From Roseibium sediminis (GTDB lineage Bacteria; Pseudomonadota; Alphaproteobacteria; Rhizobiales; Stappiaceae), in the NCBI RefSeq assembly GCF_008711325.1, contig NZ_VXDB01000009.1, forward strand, positions 147,066-211,065: 64,000 nucleotides of DNA. The letters run 5' to 3'. The translations under genes were made by a program, and so were the position numbers. The notes below the pieces were generated by a model. The model saw only the letters and a list, made by a program, of their open reading frames with translations, was not told where the DNA came from and did no database searches. The stretch's first letter is position 1; the number at the start of each line of letters is the position of its first letter. Below are positions 26,048-35,777 of the stretch, one piece after another.

Positions 26048-27007
26048 TCAGTCTGCCATCACTGCAGCGCAGCCGGACAGGGCTGCATAGTCGTCGTTCA
26101 ACAGCCAGACCGGAATTGCGGAAACGAGTTCCGACTGGCGGCCCTTTGCCGAATAGGCGTTCGCGAAAACCGGGCTCTTGATGAAATCCCGCAAGCTGCG
26201 ACTTACGCCGCCGCAAAGGACAATACCGCCTGTTGCCATGAAGACCAGCGCAAGGTCGCCGACAACACGGCCGAGCAAAGTGGTCCAGGTTGTTGCAGCT
26301 GCAACGCAGAGCCTGTCCGTCCGTGTGCTTGCCGATGCAGATATATCGGCGGGGGAATAAGGGACTGCAGTTTCTCCCGCTTCAAGGCAACACCACTCAT
26401 AGATTTCCCGAAGACCGGCTCCCGACAAGGCGCGTTCGTTGGAGGCGCGGGCTCGGTTGCGGGACAGATACTGCCAGAGGCGCAGTTCTTCTTCGTTGAT
26501 GACCGGAAGCGTGCTGTGCCCGCATTCGCCGACGCCTACATGTCGATGATCTCCTGCAGGATACACCGCGGCGGCGTTGAAACCTGTTCCAGCCCCAACT
26601 ACGAGGCGGGTTTGGCGGGGCAAGGGCTTGTGATCCGGGCCATGGATCTTGATCAGGCGCTCCGGGGTCAACCTGTCCATAGAGTGGGCGAGAGCTTCAA
26701 AGTCATTCAGGAACCGAACTTTCGCTCCTCCAAGGGTGCGTGTCAGGCTGTCGGCGTCAAACGTCCAGTCGTGGTTTGTCAGCCGGACGACTGTTCCCTG
26801 AACAGGGGCGGCAATTGCCAGTACAGCCCAGTGGCAGCTCGGATTTCCATGTTCGCTGAGATAAGCGCTGATTACATCATCTGGCGAGGCGAAGTCGGCA
26901 TTGCGAAAACGAAGGATTGTGTCCTCGCAGACCTTGCCATCTTCAACGAGAGCAAGGCGTGTGTTGGTTCCGCCAATGTCCGCAGCCAGACCCTGACAGG
27001 CGTTCAT
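26048..27007 (-). CDS. glk: Glucokinase
   Basis: A 319-residue sugar kinase of the bacterial glucokinase family. The first phosphate loop is ADIGGTNTRLALV, the catalytic aspartate lies in VRFLNDFEALAHS, the second loop is VVGAGTGFNAAAV, and GECGHSTLP holds the sugar-binding glutamate. It lacks the CxCGxxGCxE zinc motif of ROK kinases. It overlaps the ABC ATPase gene by four bases (ATGA), so it traps as a phosphate the glucose released from whatever the transporter brings in. Confidence 0.88.
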   Translation of the reverse strand: MNACQGLAADIGGTNTRLALVEDGKVCEDTILRFRNADFASPDDVISAYLSEHGNPSCHWAVLAIAAPVQGTVVRLTNHDWTFDADSLTRTLGGAKVRFLNDFEALAHSMDRLTPERLIKIHGPDHKPLPRQTRLVVGAGTGFNAAAVYPAGDHRHVGVGECGHSTLPVINEEELRLWQYLSRNRARASNERALSGAGLREIYEWCCLEAGETAVPYSPADISASASTRTDRLCVAAATTWTTLLGRVVGDLALVFMATGGIVLCGGVSRSLRDFIKSPVFANAYSAKGRQSELVSAIPVWLLNDDYAALSGCAAVMAD

Positions 27008-28119
27008 AGGCGCGCTCCGCTATCGACGTCAAAATAGGAGACTTTGGAGAGGTCAAACCGGATGGGAACCGTCTGGCCAGCTTGAACATTCGCATCTGCA
27101 GAGAGACGAGCAATGGTCTCGGTTCCTCCCAGATTGATCACCGCATAGGTGTCGGCACCCGCAGGTTCCACCACATCAAGAATGCAGTCTGCGATCTGGC
27201 CCGGATCTCTTGACCCAGAGAGGGTGTCGGTCATCGCTTCAGGGCGCAGGCCGATGAGAATATCGCGTTTTTCCTCCGAGATTGCGGAGGAATCCGTCCG
27301 CATATCTTCCAGTTCCAGAACGGATCCACCTGGGGTCGGTATGGAGAGGCGAATTTTCCCGTCCTGCCGAACAGCAGTGCCGCGCATCAGGTTCATGGAG
27401 GGAGAGCCCATGAAATCGGCCACGAAGGCATTGACCGGGGTGTTGTAGATTTCCTGCGGTGTGCCGATCTGCTGGATTATGCCATCCCTGAGCACGACAA
27501 TCCGCGTCGCCAATGTCATCGCCTCGATCTGATCGTGCGTGACATAAACGATAGAGGCGCCCGTTGTCTGGTGAATGCGCTTGATCTCTGTGCGCATGGT
27601 CACCCGCAGCTTTGCGTCGAGATTGGACAGCGGTTCGTCGAAGAGAAACAGGGCTGGATCGCGTACAAGGGCACGGCCCATGGCAACGCGCTGGCGCTGG
27701 CCACCGGAAAGTTCGGCAGGTCTGCGATGCAGCAAGTGACCAATCTTCAAGAGCTCCGCGACTTCCGCCACCTTTTGCTTCCGTATTGCTTCCGGCACCT
27801 TGCGAACCTCAAGCCCGAAGCCGATGTTGCGCTCGACGCTCATGTTCGGAAAAAGCGCGTAGGACTGGAAGACCATCGCGATATCCCGGTCAGCCGGTTC
27901 GCAATGGGTTCTGTCCTTTCCGGCGATATGGATCGAACCGGACGAGATTTCCGTCAGTCCGGAAATACAGCTCAAGAGCGTGGACTTGCCGCAACCGGAT
28001 GGACCGACAAGAACCAGAAACTCGCCCTTGTCCATGGCGATATTGATGTCTTTGAGAACATGGGTTTCGCCATAGAGTTTTTGCAGATTGTTGATCGAGA
28101 GAATGTGTTGATCCGACAT
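27004..28119 (-). CDS. Sugar ABC transporter ATPase (MalK/UgpC type)
   Basis: A 371-residue ATPase. It contains Walker [11 protein letters not shown]-loop [16 protein letters not shown], signature [15 protein letters not shown], Walker [17 protein letters not shown] and switch VTHDQIEAM. The C-terminal TOBE/regulatory domain after residue 235 contains [12 protein letters not shown], as in MalK/UgpC proteins that power sugar or glycerol-phosphate importers. The ATG was chosen at [13 protein letters not shown] because it gives the normal N-terminus. A longer frame into the permease gene has no support. Confidence 0.92.
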   Translation of the reverse strand: MSDQHILSINNLQKLYGETHVLKDINIAMDKGEFLVLVGPSGCGKSTLLSCISGLTEISSGSIHIAGKDRTHCEPADRDIAMVFQSYALFPNMSVERNIGFGLEVRKVPEAIRKQKVAEVAELLKIGHLLHRRPAELSGGQRQRVAMGRALVRDPALFLFDEPLSNLDAKLRVTMRTEIKRIHQTTGASIVYVTHDQIEAMTLATRIVVLRDGIIQQIGTPQEIYNTPVNAFVADFMGSPSMNLMRGTAVRQDGKIRLSIPTPGGSVLELEDMRTDSSAISEEKRDILIGLRPEAMTDTLSGSRDPGQIADCILDVVEPAGADTYAVINLGGTETIARLSADANVQAGQTVPIRFDLSKVSYFDVDSGARL

Positions 28120-28159
28120 GGGTTTGTCAGGTCCTCTTTGAATATGCACGGCTGCTGGG

Positions 28160-28999
28160 TCAGCCTTTGACAGATCCGGCCACGAGGCCTGAAACGATGA
28201 ATTTCTGGAAGCAGATCGCAAGGATCGCAGGCGGCAGGGTTGCCATCACGCCGACTGTTGCGATGACGCCATAATCAGTCACCCGACCTGCCGAGAAGTC
28301 GGCAATGGCGACGGGCAGGGTCTTTGCGCTGAGGTCATTGGTGAAGATGAGCGCGTAGAAGAACTCGTCCCATGCGACCAGAAAGGACAGCATTGCCGTT
28401 GCCGCGATGGCTGGAAGCGCGAGCGGCAGCACCACTTCGCGGATGGTGTAGGCAGTCGACGCGCCTTCCATGAACGCAGCCTGTTCCACTTCGATCGGCA
28501 AGACGTCGATATTCGACTTCATCAACCAGGTGGCGAAGGGCAGCAACATGGCGGTGTAGACCACGATCAGCGTCAGCGTCTTGTTGAGCATGCCAAGGCT
28601 GGAGAAAGTGGAATAGAGCGGCAGGATATAGGTGATCGGCGGCATCATGATCGTTGCCAGAAAGGCAAAGAGCAGGACCATCGAAGCATTTCGGCGGGAA
28701 AAGGAATAGGCGGCGGGGACAGCCAGCAACAGGGCCAGAAGGGTTGCGCCACCTGCGGTCAGGATCGAATTCCGCAGGGCACTCAGGAAGCGCTCGCCGC
28801 TGCCATCGTTCAGATCAAGAAGGGTCTGGTAGCGGCTGAAGTCAACCTCGGACGGGATCCAGCGCAGCGGCACTTCGGTCAAGTCCGTGGGGGCGCTGAT
28901 ACTCATGGTGACCAGCCAGAGCAGGGGACCGGCGGTAAAGAGGGCGACAAGGACCACGCAGGCATAGAGCAGGACAGATTGCAGGAGCGAACGTCTCAT
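28160..28999 (-). CDS. Sugar ABC transporter permease (MalG type)
   Basis: A 279-residue inner-membrane permease with six predicted helices. The EAA loop reads EQAAFMEGASTAYTIREVVLPLALPAIAAT near residues 170-200. The ending FQKFIVSGLVAGSVKG is the conserved MalG-type C-terminus that contacts the ATPase. It overlaps the MalF-type gene by four bases. With the neighbouring genes it forms a complete carbohydrate importer. Confidence 0.92.
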   Translation of the reverse strand: MRRSLLQSVLLYACVVLVALFTAGPLLWLVTMSISAPTDLTEVPLRWIPSEVDFSRYQTLLDLNDGSGERFLSALRNSILTAGGATLLALLLAVPAAYSFSRRNASMVLLFAFLATIMMPPITYILPLYSTFSSLGMLNKTLTLIVVYTAMLLPFATWLMKSNIDVLPIEVEQAAFMEGASTAYTIREVVLPLALPAIAATAMLSFLVAWDEFFYALIFTNDLSAKTLPVAIADFSAGRVTDYGVIATVGVMATLPPAILAICFQKFIVSGLVAGSVKG

Positions 29000-29889
29000 G
29001 CTGCGCCTCCCTGAGACTGCCGACGGGCGGCGGCATAGTAGCCGAGGATCATCACTGCGCTGATGCCGGCGACAAGCACCGCATAGGACGCGCCGCTGCC
29101 GCTTCGCAGATAGTTGAAGTATTCCTGATAGACATAGAAGCTGGCGGTCTTGGTGGAATCTGCCGGGCCTCCACCGGTCATGACATAGACAATGTCAAAG
29201 ACCCGGAAGGCTTCGATTGTTCTTAGCACCATGACAACCATCAGCGGGCCTGCGATCCAGGGCAGGGTGATGGACCAGAAGCGCTTCCACGGGCTGGCCC
29301 CTTCCACGGCGGCAGCCTTCAGCAGGTCGCCGGGTACTGTCTGCAGGGCGGCAAGTGCCACATAGGCAACCAGCGGGAAATTCTTCCACATATCTGCGAG
29401 GATGACCATATGCATTGCGGTCATCGGGTCGCCGATCCAGCTGCGATAATCGCTGATGAAACCGAGCTGATAGAGCATCGAATTCAGCGCGCCATAGTCC
29501 GGGTGATAGATCAGCCGCCACGCCACTGCATTGACGATGGTGGGGACGGCCCAAGGCAGGATGATCAGCGCGCGAAGGAGCGTGCGTCCCTTGAACTGCT
29601 GGTTCAACAAAACCGCGATGGCGACCCCTATCACGCCTTCCAACCCGACGGAGACGACGGTGAAATAAAGCGTGCGGAACAGGGCGTCCTGAAAATCGGG
29701 ATCGGTCAGGGCATAGATGTAGTTTTCAAGGCCGATGAAATGTGTCGGCGTTGGAAGCGCGGATATCCTTGTGTCGGTAAAACTCAGCCAAAACGTATTG
29801 GCGAGCGGCATCAGGGTTATCAGCGCCAGGACGGCCATGGCCGGCGCCAGCAGGAACCATTTTTCTCGTAACTGGCGTCGGCCAAGCAT
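28996..29889 (-). CDS. Sugar ABC transporter permease (MalF type)
   Basis: A 297-residue permease with six helices. Its N-terminus LREKWFLLAPAMAVLALITLMPLANTFWLSFTD is the usual MalF-like opening. The EAA loop is LKAAAVEGASPWKRFWSITLPWIAGP near residue 200, and VYVMTGGGPADSTKTASFYVYQEYF follows. It lacks a large periplasmic insert, unlike the Agl permease further right. It is the second gene of the leftward transport operon, 30 bases after the receptor gene. Confidence 0.92.
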   Translation of the reverse strand: MLGRRQLREKWFLLAPAMAVLALITLMPLANTFWLSFTDTRISALPTPTHFIGLENYIYALTDPDFQDALFRTLYFTVVSVGLEGVIGVAIAVLLNQQFKGRTLLRALIILPWAVPTIVNAVAWRLIYHPDYGALNSMLYQLGFISDYRSWIGDPMTAMHMVILADMWKNFPLVAYVALAALQTVPGDLLKAAAVEGASPWKRFWSITLPWIAGPLMVVMVLRTIEAFRVFDIVYVMTGGGPADSTKTASFYVYQEYFNYLRSGSGASYAVLVAGISAVMILGYYAAARRQSQGGAA

Positions 29890-29919
29890 GTTCGTTCTCC
29901 TCCTTCCGAACCGTGTGAC

Positions 29920-31164
29920 TTAGCGGATACGCTTCACGCGGTCGGATGCAGCAGCAAGGGCTGCGTCTACGTCGGCCTGACCGAGAAGAACTTCATGGAT
30001 GTTCTTCTGCAGGATGTCAGACACTTCGGTGTAGGAAGGGACCAGCGGGCGCGGATACATGACGGAGATTGACTGCTTGGCAGCGGCAATCAGGTCTTCC
30101 TGGCCTTCGGTGACTTTCGGGTTGTCATAGGACGCCTTCCAGATCGGCAGGCTGAGCTTGGAATAGTCCTCCTGGATTTCCTTCTGGGTCAGGAAGGAGA
30201 TGTAGGCCCAGGCTTCGTCGGCATGCGGGCTGTTGGACGGGATGCCCAGACCCATGGAACCGTTGACGCTGGAGGCAACGGACTTGCCATCAACGCCGGG
30301 GGCAGGGGCGACCTTCACCTTGCCTGCGACCTTGCTCTCTGCCGGATCGTTGGCGAGAGCGTTCATGTAGGTCCAGTTGAGGGCAAAAGCGGCTTCGCCG
30401 TTGGAGAAGACGCGGCGGACATCTTCCTCGAAATATTCACGCGATGCCGGGTTGGTGAGACCTTCGTCGAGCGTTGCCTTCATGAAGGAAACTGCGTCCT
30501 TGGCACCGCCCACGGTGAAGACCGGTGCGCCTTCCTCGAAGAACTTGCCGTTGTTGGCCGCCGTCAGCGTGGTGAAGTCGCAGATCATGGCTTCGGACTG
30601 GGACCAACTCCAGACCAGCGGATATTCCAGAACGCCCTTGGCCTTGATGGTGCGGGCCTGATCAGCCAGTTCGTTCCATGTCTTCGGCGGGGCGGAGATG
30701 CCCGCCTTGGAGAGAATTTCCTCGTTATAGAAGAGATACTTCGTGTCGAGAATCCACGGCATGCCATAGCGCTTTCCGCCATACTCAACCGTCGTCCATG
30801 CGCCGTCGAATACCTGTTCGGTATAGTCAGCGGGAATGCGATCGGTGACGTCGGTCAGGAAGCCACGGGTTGCGAATTCCGCCGGCCAGATCACGTCGAA
30901 AAGGACGACGTCATAGCCATCATCGCCAGCGCCAGAAGCGGCCACGATCTTGTCGTGCAGGGCTTCATAAGGCACGAACTCCAGATCAACGCTCACGCCC
31001 GGGTTGGCGGCTTCAAACTTCTCCGTCATGGCCTTGATGTCAGCTTCGCTGTAAGCGGCCTGGCTCATGAAAAGTGCATTTAGCTTTGTCTCTGCAGACG
31101 CTGCCTGAGCCATGGCCAAGGTTGCCATGGCGGAACCGAACAAAAGTCTTCCCAACGATGTCAT
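29920..31164 (-). CDS. Sugar ABC transporter solute-binding protein
   Basis: A 414-residue periplasmic binding protein with a signal peptide of about 24 residues (ending AQAASA). The family-1 pattern is visible in KFEAANPGVSVDLEFVPYEALHDKIVAAS, VVLFDVIWPAEFATRGFLTDVTD and GSMGLGIPSNSPHADEAWAYISFLT. These type 1 extracellular proteins bind mono- or oligosaccharides. It is the first gene of the importer-glucokinase operon and lies opposite a ROK regulator. The glucokinase suggests a glucose-containing ligand. Confidence 0.92.
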   Translation of the reverse strand: MTSLGRLLFGSAMATLAMAQAASAETKLNALFMSQAAYSEADIKAMTEKFEAANPGVSVDLEFVPYEALHDKIVAASGAGDDGYDVVLFDVIWPAEFATRGFLTDVTDRIPADYTEQVFDGAWTTVEYGGKRYGMPWILDTKYLFYNEEILSKAGISAPPKTWNELADQARTIKAKGVLEYPLVWSWSQSEAMICDFTTLTAANNGKFFEEGAPVFTVGGAKDAVSFMKATLDEGLTNPASREYFEEDVRRVFSNGEAAFALNWTYMNALANDPAESKVAGKVKVAPAPGVDGKSVASSVNGSMGLGIPSNSPHADEAWAYISFLTQKEIQEDYSKLSLPIWKASYDNPKVTEGQEDLIAAAKQSISVMYPRPLVPSYTEVSDILQKNIHEVLLGQADVDAALAAASDRVKRIR

Positions 31165-31213
31165 ATCGCCCTCCGGTTTTGATTTTTACGAGAGCAACCT
31201 ATGCGTAATTATT

Positions 31214-31241
31214 TTATTTTGTCAAATTGATATAAAAATAA
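31214..31241. promoter_or_regulatory. Candidate ROK-regulator operator
   Basis: TTATTTT and AAAATAA are inverted copies 14 bases apart in an AT-rich 97-base divergent gap. The pattern resembles NagC/Mlc-type sites, which have TTATTTT-like arms around a central spacer. It would cover promoters for both the transporter and the ROK gene. Confidence 0.45.
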
Positions 31242-31261
31242 ATTTCTGCTGTAGTGACCTC

Positions 31262-32479
31262 ATGACAGAGGCACCGAATATCACCCCGTCGTTTCGAACC
31301 AGCGGCACCAATCTCAAGCGCGCCAAAACACACAATCACCGTGTGGTTATGGAAATCATACGCACAAGAGGGCCGATTGGGCGGACGGAAATATCTGAAA
31401 TCACGTCTCTTTCCCGACAGACGGTGCAGAATATCGTGGCCGAGCTTCATCGGGGCGGCATGGTCGAAATGTCGGCTGGCAAGGCGGTCGGACGGGGGCA
31501 TCCGGGCATGAACGTCCGGATCAGGGCGGACCATGCCTACAGTCTGGGATTTCACGTTGACCGGTTATCGGTAACGGCGGTGGCGTGTGACCTCATGGGC
31601 GATATCGTCTGGGAAGGGTCCGAATCGCTTCAGCAGTCTTCCTGCGAGAATGCAAATGCCTGCGTTTTGAAACTGATGGGGGAGTTCCGTCAGGCGCATG
31701 CCGATATCGGGCCAAAACTGTTTGGTGTCGGGCTTGCCGCGCCCGGGCCGTTTGAAGTGGAAAAGACAGCCACGACACATACGGACGCCGCCACTTTCAG
31801 CGAGTTCGGATCGGCGGATAATCTCTCCCGGCTTGAAGAGGCCTTGTCCCTTCCGGTCGTTCTGCAAAACGACGCATCGGCTGCGGCCCTCGGTGAGCAC
31901 GTCTATGGACGGGGCAGGAACTATTCCTCCTTTGCCTTTGTGCAATTCGGAATTGGCCTTGGCGCCGGGTTTGTGCTGAATGGCGGTCTCTACGGCGGAG
32001 CGGCGAGAAATGCGGGGGAAATCGGGCACGTTTCAATCGCGCACGATGGACCGAAATGCTTTTGCGGAAACCGGGGATGTTTGGAGCGCTATCTATCGCT
32101 TTACGCGCTTTGTGAAACTTTGGGGATTGATCCGGCTTCTCCGGAGTCCGTCCGGCAAACTGAAAAATTGTTTGACCAGAACGATCCTGCTGTTGAACGC
32201 TGGATGGAAGAGGTCGCGCCGCACATGCGGCAGATGATCAACATGATCGAGATGATGCTGGACCCGGAAGTGATTTTTCTGGGTGGAATTATCGGAGCAG
32301 GCTTCCTTAAGGCCTTGCTGGACAAGGCGTTACCGCTTGGTTTGCGTCTTGATGGCAAGAGCGATCGGGCAGACAGGGTTCTCATCGGGACAGCGGGAGC
32401 CAAGGCAGTGGCGCTTGGGGCAACAGCCGCCGCCGTAGAGGCGCTTTACGCGCCTTCCGTATCCCAGCTGGTTCTATGA
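31262..32479 (+). CDS. ROK-family transcriptional regulator
   Basis: A 405-residue repressor. An N-terminal winged helix (RGPIGRTEISEITSLSRQTVQNIVAEL, residues about 35-65) is joined to a ROK sugar-binding domain with VVLQNDASAAALGEHVYG. The zinc motif C-F-C-G-N-R-G-C-L-E lies in GPKCFCGNRGCLE. The ATG at MTEAPNITP was preferred, since an earlier in-frame start would lie within the coding region of the divergent receptor. ROK regulators respond to sugars or sugar phosphates, so the imported sugar or its phosphate is the likely inducer. Confidence 0.88.
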   Translation: MTEAPNITPSFRTSGTNLKRAKTHNHRVVMEIIRTRGPIGRTEISEITSLSRQTVQNIVAELHRGGMVEMSAGKAVGRGHPGMNVRIRADHAYSLGFHVDRLSVTAVACDLMGDIVWEGSESLQQSSCENANACVLKLMGEFRQAHADIGPKLFGVGLAAPGPFEVEKTATTHTDAATFSEFGSADNLSRLEEALSLPVVLQNDASAAALGEHVYGRGRNYSSFAFVQFGIGLGAGFVLNGGLYGGAARNAGEIGHVSIAHDGPKCFCGNRGCLERYLSLYALCETLGIDPASPESVRQTEKLFDQNDPAVERWMEEVAPHMRQMINMIEMMLDPEVIFLGGIIGAGFLKALLDKALPLGLRLDGKSDRADRVLIGTAGAKAVALGATAAAVEALYAPSVSQLVL

Positions 32480-32489
32480 GGTTGGTATC

Positions 32490-32969
32490 GTGACAAGAGA
32501 TGACATTCGTCCCGGAGAAGTGGTTGCAGACGTGCAGCCGAAACAGGACGCTCACGTCCGCTTCATCGGCAAGATCCATACGCCGTTCTTCACCAGAGGA
32601 GAGTGCCCAAGGCAGGGGACGCAAGATGGGCCCGAGTGCATTCTTGAACTTGACGAGGAGTGGGTGCCGGCTCTGAAAGGGGTAGAGGCTTATGACCAGC
32701 TTGAGGTGCTATACTGGCTTGATCAGGCTGCGCGGGACTTTCTTTTGCAAACGCCCAAGGGCAAGGGCAAGCCTTATGGCACATTTGCCCTAAGATCGCC
32801 CAACAGGCCTAACCCGATTGGCACATCCATCGTGCGTCTTGAGCGCATAAGCGGTCGGAAGGTGCATGTCCGGGGGCTTGATTGCATCGATGGCACCCCT
32901 CTGCTTGATATCAAGCCTTATCGGGGTGAAAGCCTGCCCAAAATCCCGCATCTGGATTTTGGGACTTAG
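32490..32969 (+). CDS. trmO: tRNA (N6-threonylcarbamoyladenosine37-N6)-methyltransferase TrmO
   Basis: A 159-residue protein of the TsaA/YaeB/TrmO family, which uses S-adenosylmethionine to methylate t6A37 in threonine tRNAs. The signature GTFALRSPNRPNPIGTSIV and the DGTPLLDIKPY block near residue 135 are clear. The start is a GTG 10 bases after the ROK gene stop, and the next in-frame ATG would cut into the fold. The C-terminal extension of some TrmO proteins is absent, which is common in this class. Confidence 0.85.
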   Translation: MTRDDIRPGEVVADVQPKQDAHVRFIGKIHTPFFTRGECPRQGTQDGPECILELDEEWVPALKGVEAYDQLEVLYWLDQAARDFLLQTPKGKGKPYGTFALRSPNRPNPIGTSIVRLERISGRKVHVRGLDCIDGTPLLDIKPYRGESLPKIPHLDFGT

Positions 32970-32983
32970 GGCATTTCCGGGCT

Positions 32984-34375
32984 CTAGTCAGACGGACTGA
33001 TCATCTGTCGCGGCTGGACCAGCCGGTCAAACTCTTCGTTGGTTACATATCCAAGGCGCAGCGCCTCTTCACGCAAGGACGTGCCGTTCTTGTGTGCCGT
33101 TTTCGCGATTTCCGTTGCCTTGTCATAGCCGATTGCCGGAGCGAGCGCCGTGACAAGCATCAGCGAGCGCTCCATCAAATTGGTGATATTGGCTTCATTC
33201 GCCACAATTCCGGCAACGCAGCGATCCGCAAAACTGCGTGAGGCATCAGCCAGCAGGCGGATCGATTGCAGCATGGCATTTACCATGACCGGCTTGTAGA
33301 CATTCAGTTCAAAATGCCCCTGACTTCCCGCAAAGCCTATCGTGGCATTGTTGCCGTGAACTTGCGTGCAGACCATGGTCAACGCCTCGCACTGTGTCGG
33401 GTTGACCTTTCCGGGCATGATCGAGGACCCCGGCTCGTTTTCCGGCAAGGAGAGTTCTCCAAGGCCGGACCTTGGACCTGACCCCAGCAGGCGGATGTCA
33501 TTGGCAATCTTGAACAGGGACATGGCAACCGTGTTCAGCGCTCCATGTGCATGGACATAGGCATCATGGGCGGCCAGTGCCTCGAATTTGTTGGGAGCGG
33601 TGCGAAACGGCAAGCCGGTTATGTTCGAAACTTCTTCGGCAAACTTTTCGGCAAAGCCCGTCTTTGTATTCAGGCCGGTGCCGACTGCGGTTCCCCCTTG
33701 CGCCAGTTCAAGAAGGCCTTCAAGCGTGGTTTTGATGCGGCCTATTCCGTTCTCGACCTGCGCGGCATAACCACCGAACTCCTGTCCAAGGGTCAGGGGC
33801 GTTGCATCCTGCGTATGCGTCCGGCCAATCTTCACGATGTGAGACCACGTATCGGACTTCTGCTTGAGCGTGGTCTTCAGATGTGTGAGGGCAGGGAGCA
33901 GCTTTTCGACAATTTCCCGCGCCGCGGCAATGTGCATCGCGGTTGGAAACGTATCGTTGGAAGACTGGCTCATGTTGCAGTGATCATTGGGATGAACGGG
34001 CGACTTGCTGCCGATCTTGCCGCCCAGAATTTCTATTGCCCGATTGGCAATTACCTCATTGGCGTTCATGTTTGACTGGGTGCCGGACCCAGTCTGCCAG
34101 ACTGAGAGTGGAAAGTTGTCGTCAAATCGTCCTTCGGCGACTTCGTTGGCCGCTTCTTCGATGGCGTCGGCAAGCCTGGGATCGAGTTTGCCTTGCGCCT
34201 TGTTGGTTCTCGCGGCCGCCTGTTTGATGATGCCGAGTGCATGCACCAGTGGTGTCGGCATCTTCTCATCGCCAATCGGGAAGTTGATCAGGGAACGCGC
34301 TGTCTGTGCGCCGAAATACTTGTCTTCCGGTATTTCCAGCGCTCCGAAGGAATCTGTCTCGGTTCTTGTTTTCAC
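32984..34375 (-). CDS. fumC: Class II fumarate hydratase
   Basis: A 463-residue enzyme of the fumarase/aspartase superfamily that hydrates fumarate to malate in the citric acid cycle. The signature [16 protein letters not shown] near residue 315 is intact. The upstream blocks [19 protein letters not shown] and [17 protein letters not shown] match FumC. Length is standard. It runs against trmO, separated by 14 bases with no clear terminator. It is a housekeeping gene set between two accessory transport modules. Confidence 0.95.
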   Translation of the reverse strand: MKTRTETDSFGALEIPEDKYFGAQTARSLINFPIGDEKMPTPLVHALGIIKQAAARTNKAQGKLDPRLADAIEEAANEVAEGRFDDNFPLSVWQTGSGTQSNMNANEVIANRAIEILGGKIGSKSPVHPNDHCNMSQSSNDTFPTAMHIAAAREIVEKLLPALTHLKTTLKQKSDTWSHIVKIGRTHTQDATPLTLGQEFGGYAAQVENGIGRIKTTLEGLLELAQGGTAVGTGLNTKTGFAEKFAEEVSNITGLPFRTAPNKFEALAAHDAYVHAHGALNTVAMSLFKIANDIRLLGSGPRSGLGELSLPENEPGSSIMPGKVNPTQCEALTMVCTQVHGNNATIGFAGSQGHFELNVYKPVMVNAMLQSIRLLADASRSFADRCVAGIVANEANITNLMERSLMLVTALAPAIGYDKATEIAKTAHKNGTSLREEALRLGYVTNEEFDRLVQPRQMISPSD

Positions 34376-34604
34376 AGTTCTGTCCTTCCACTGAAATCCG
34401 CCTGTTCAGCCAATAGGTATGCGTAAAATTCTCAAGCGTCTACAGACGTTTGCGTGAACAACTCTCGCGAATTGGAGGGCTGTGAACCACTTTACCGAAT
34501 GGCTATTTGTCTTCGAAGACGTGACGCAGAGATCGATCGGTGAATGCTGCCGTTTGTCCGGGTAGTTCAAACAGTCATCAGCGACAGTGTGAAAATACCA
34601 CTTG

Positions 34605-34620
34605 CCGAAACCGGTTTCGG
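34605..34620. promoter_or_regulatory. LacI-type operator ahead of the Agl-like operon
   Basis: CCGAAACCGGTTTCGG is a perfect 16-base palindrome with the central CG typical of LacI-family sites. It lies 36 bases before the LacI-type gene, in the gap with fumC, so it is most likely an autoregulatory site that also controls the transport operon. Confidence 0.65.
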
Positions 34621-34655
34621 AACCTTGAATAATCTTCATTGGGAGGAAAGCTGTC

Positions 34656-35777
34656 TTGGAAACACGGGTTCACAAGGTCAGGTCTGATGTTCGGCGGCAT
34701 CGGGTGACAATAAATGATGTTGCTCGTGAGCTCGGCATGACCAAGAGCACGGTCAGCCGGGCGCTCAACGGTTATCCCGATATATCCGAAAGCACCCAAT
34801 TGCGTGTTCGAGAGGCGGCGCAGTCGCTCGGGTATCGGCCACTTGCCAATGCGCAGGCGATCCGAACCGGTCGGCTCCGGGCAATCGGTCTGGTCCTGCA
34901 GCTGAACGAGCACGATCGTCATCGTCCGTTTCTGGCAGACTTTCTGGCCGGTATTTCGGAAGCTGCCTCTGCAGCGGACTGGACGATCACCGTGGCGACG
35001 GCAACCAGTGATGAGGACACACTGCGGCTGTTGTGCAAACTTGCCGACGAGCACAAGGCTGATGGTTTCATCGTTCCCCGTACGCTTTGGGATGACCGCC
35101 GCGTCACGTTCCTTCGCGAAGCGCATGTTCCCTTTGTGCTGTATGGCCGTACCGGCAACTCCGATGGCTGCGCCTGGTTTGATATTGCGAGTGAAACGGC
35201 GACCCAGAATGCGGTGGAGCTTCTGCATGATCTTGGCCATCGGCGGATCGGGTTCATTCCGGGTGGACGCCAATACACCTATTCGCGGCTGCGGCTTGAG
35301 GGGTACAAGGCGGGCCTGAAGCGGGTCGGTATTCCATTTGATCCGGACATGGTGTCACGGTCGGCGCTGAATCCGGACGAGGGAGGCGAGGCGGTTGTTC
35401 AGCTTTTGTCTCTTAAGCAACCGCCCACTGCCATTGTCAGTTCGATAGATCGTGCGGCCCTTGGGGCCTATGCAGCAGCGCGCAAGTGCGGGCTTCAGAT
35501 CGGTTCTGACATTTCCCTGATTTCTTATGACGGGATCGAGGAGGGTGAGTTGATGACACCCGCCCTGACAACGTTTTCTGCAGATGTGCATTTGGCAGGT
35601 GTCCGACTGACGGAACTGCTCATCAAACGGATCAATGGTGTTCCGCCGGAAGCCCTTCGCGAACTCAGACCGGCGACTTTTGTTGCCCGTCAATCGCATG
35701 GGCCGATGACGCGGACGCCGGAGGAGATCGCCGCGATCGTTTCGCGGGCGAAGAATAAAGTGGAGGAAAAACAATGA
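34656..35777 (+). CDS. LacI-family repressor of the Agl-like glycoside operon
   Basis: A 373-residue LacI-type repressor. The DNA-binding domain VTINDVARELGMTKSTVSRALNGYP lies at residues about 17-41, with the hinge SLGYRPLANAQAIRTG. The rest is a periplasmic-binding-protein-like effector domain. It starts with TTG behind GGGAGGAA; no ATG lies early enough. The stop overlaps the receptor gene start (ATGA). Its place as first gene of an aglEFG-like operon matches the AglR arrangement known from rhizobia. Confidence 0.88.
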   Translation: METRVHKVRSDVRRHRVTINDVARELGMTKSTVSRALNGYPDISESTQLRVREAAQSLGYRPLANAQAIRTGRLRAIGLVLQLNEHDRHRPFLADFLAGISEAASAADWTITVATATSDEDTLRLLCKLADEHKADGFIVPRTLWDDRRVTFLREAHVPFVLYGRTGNSDGCAWFDIASETATQNAVELLHDLGHRRIGFIPGGRQYTYSRLRLEGYKAGLKRVGIPFDPDMVSRSALNPDEGGEAVVQLLSLKQPPTAIVSSIDRAALGAYAAARKCGLQIGSDISLISYDGIEEGELMTPALTTFSADVHLAGVRLTELLIKRINGVPPEALRELRPATFVARQSHGPMTRTPEEIAAIVSRAKNKVEEKQ

